A DNA stretch of 5,922 bases from Candidatus Avimicrobium faecavium (GTDB lineage: Bacteria > Bacillota > Clostridia > Oscillospirales > Ruminococcaceae): contig CAJFQR010000085.1 of assembly GCA_904419105.1 (NCBI GenBank), positions 1 through 5,922 on the forward strand, written 5' to 3'. The notes below the pieces were generated by a model, which made no database searches, was not told the origin of the DNA, and worked only from the letters and a program-made list of their open reading frames with translations. Shown piece by piece: positions 5,463-5,922 of the stretch (its first letter is position 1; each line of letters opens with the position of its first letter). The position numbers and the translations under genes are program-made.

Positions 5463-5922
5463 TCATTTTTCTGTCCAAATGGCGGTTTCGGTGAAATCTG
5501 ATCCGCAGGGCCGCGGCATCTCAAGGAGCAGGGCGTAAAGGTCTGAGGCGCGTCCCTCGAGCTCGGCCAACCTCCCGGCCCGGCCACCAAGACGCCTCAG
5601 TTTGGCAAGGGAAGCCTCCACCGGAAGAGCGGACCTGCCCTGGGCGGCGGCAAGGATCTCCCGTCCCCTGCGGTTTGCGCCAAGCACCCGAAGATAGGGT
5701 ACCGGACCGGCGGCATCCTCCGCTGTGATGCCGAGAAAAGCCGCAGTCACCAGCCGGCGGATACGGGAGAGGGTATAGCGCTTGGTCTTGGCCTGTGTCA
5801 AAAGCTCCGGAAGGGAGACGGCTATCCGAGATGCCTCATAGAGGCGGTTATCGATCCCCTCTGAGAGATCCGGCAGCGAGGAAAAAGCCTCCCGCCCCAG
5901 CCGGCGCAGCACAGCGAGCGCC
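5463..5922 (-). CDS. tmcAL: tRNA(Met) cytidine acetate ligase TmcAL, C-terminal part (5' end outside window)
   Basis: This is the 3' end of a gene of the YlbM/TmcAL family (HIGH-type nucleotidyltransferase fold). The family activates acetate with ATP and transfers it to the wobble cytidine of elongator tRNA-Met, forming N4-acetylcytidine. About 153 residues are visible, against roughly 400 in a full protein, so the N-terminal catalytic domain is outside the window. The identification rests on C-terminal family motifs: LPDLSEGIDNRLYEA (about 16-30 of the fragment), KTKRYTLSRIRRL (about 45-57) and PYLRVLGANRRGREIL (about 75-90). The frame stays open to the right edge, so the GTG at 5910-5912 is not taken as the start. 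The C-terminal stretch after about 95 is less conserved. The stop TGA is at 5463-5465. No clear terminator follows, so some read-through into the regulator operon is possible. Confidence 0.88.
   Translation of the reverse strand, partial: ALAVLRRLGREAFSSLPDLSEGIDNRLYEASRIAVSLPELLTQAKTKRYTLSRIRRLVTAAFLGITAEDAAGPVPYLRVLGANRRGREILAAAQGRSALPVEASLAKLRRLGGRAGRLAELEGRASDLYALLLEMPRPCGSDFTETAIWTEK

Noticed and set aside
5910..5912. GTG as the true start of the tmcAL-like gene
   Set aside because: The frame continues open to the window edge, and the visible sequence corresponds only to the C-terminal part of the family, so the start must lie outside.
1..5922. Search for mobile elements, CRISPR arrays, tRNA or rRNA genes, riboswitches, toxin-antitoxin or defence genes
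   Set aside because: None was recognised. Nearly all sequence is accounted for by seven core genes, and no intergenic gap exceeds about 130 bases.

Overview
The window looks like chromosome from a spore-forming, fairly GC-rich member of the Clostridia. The strongest pointer is a clear spoIIR gene, a sporulation signalling protein confined to endospore-forming Firmicutes. The Lrp/aminotransferase pair resembling Bacillus YugG/YugH, the TmcAL-type tRNA-modification gene, the non-mevalonate ispE gene and the strong AGGAG-type ribosome binding sites all fit. The codon usage would suit an Oscillospiraceae-like gut anaerobe, but that placement is an inference.

Layout from left to right. On the plus strand, murC (cell-wall synthesis) enters from the left edge and ends at 1030. 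It meets punA, a purine nucleoside phosphorylase on the minus strand (1138-1971), tail to tail, with a perfect 15-bp hairpin between them that probably terminates both. Everything else is on the minus strand. Reading in the direction of transcription from the right edge: the 3' part of tmcAL (tRNA-Met cytidine acetate ligase), an AT-rich spacer with a TATAAT promoter, an Lrp/AsnC regulator, a YugH/AlaT-like aminotransferase, ispE, then spoIIR with a textbook terminator. A separate, strong sigma-A-like promoter then drives punA.

The regulator, aminotransferase and ispE are tightly packed (4-bp and 32-bp overlaps) and are almost certainly one transcript with coupled translation. spoIIR follows after 98 bp. 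That gap holds a close match to a forespore sigma-F promoter, so spoIIR can be switched on separately during sporulation and may also receive read-through from the housekeeping operon. The single terminator lies after spoIIR.

Functionally these are core genes: amino-acid interconversion with its local regulator, isoprenoid precursor synthesis, peptidoglycan precursor synthesis, purine salvage, tRNA modification and sporulation signalling. I found no mobile element, CRISPR array, RNA gene, phage gene or defence system, and nothing that supports a new multi-gene system. The points worth a second look are regulatory: the sigma-F-like promoter, a hairpin that may hide the aminotransferase ribosome binding site, the overlapping ispE start, and an A-tract-rich promoter region ahead of the regulator.
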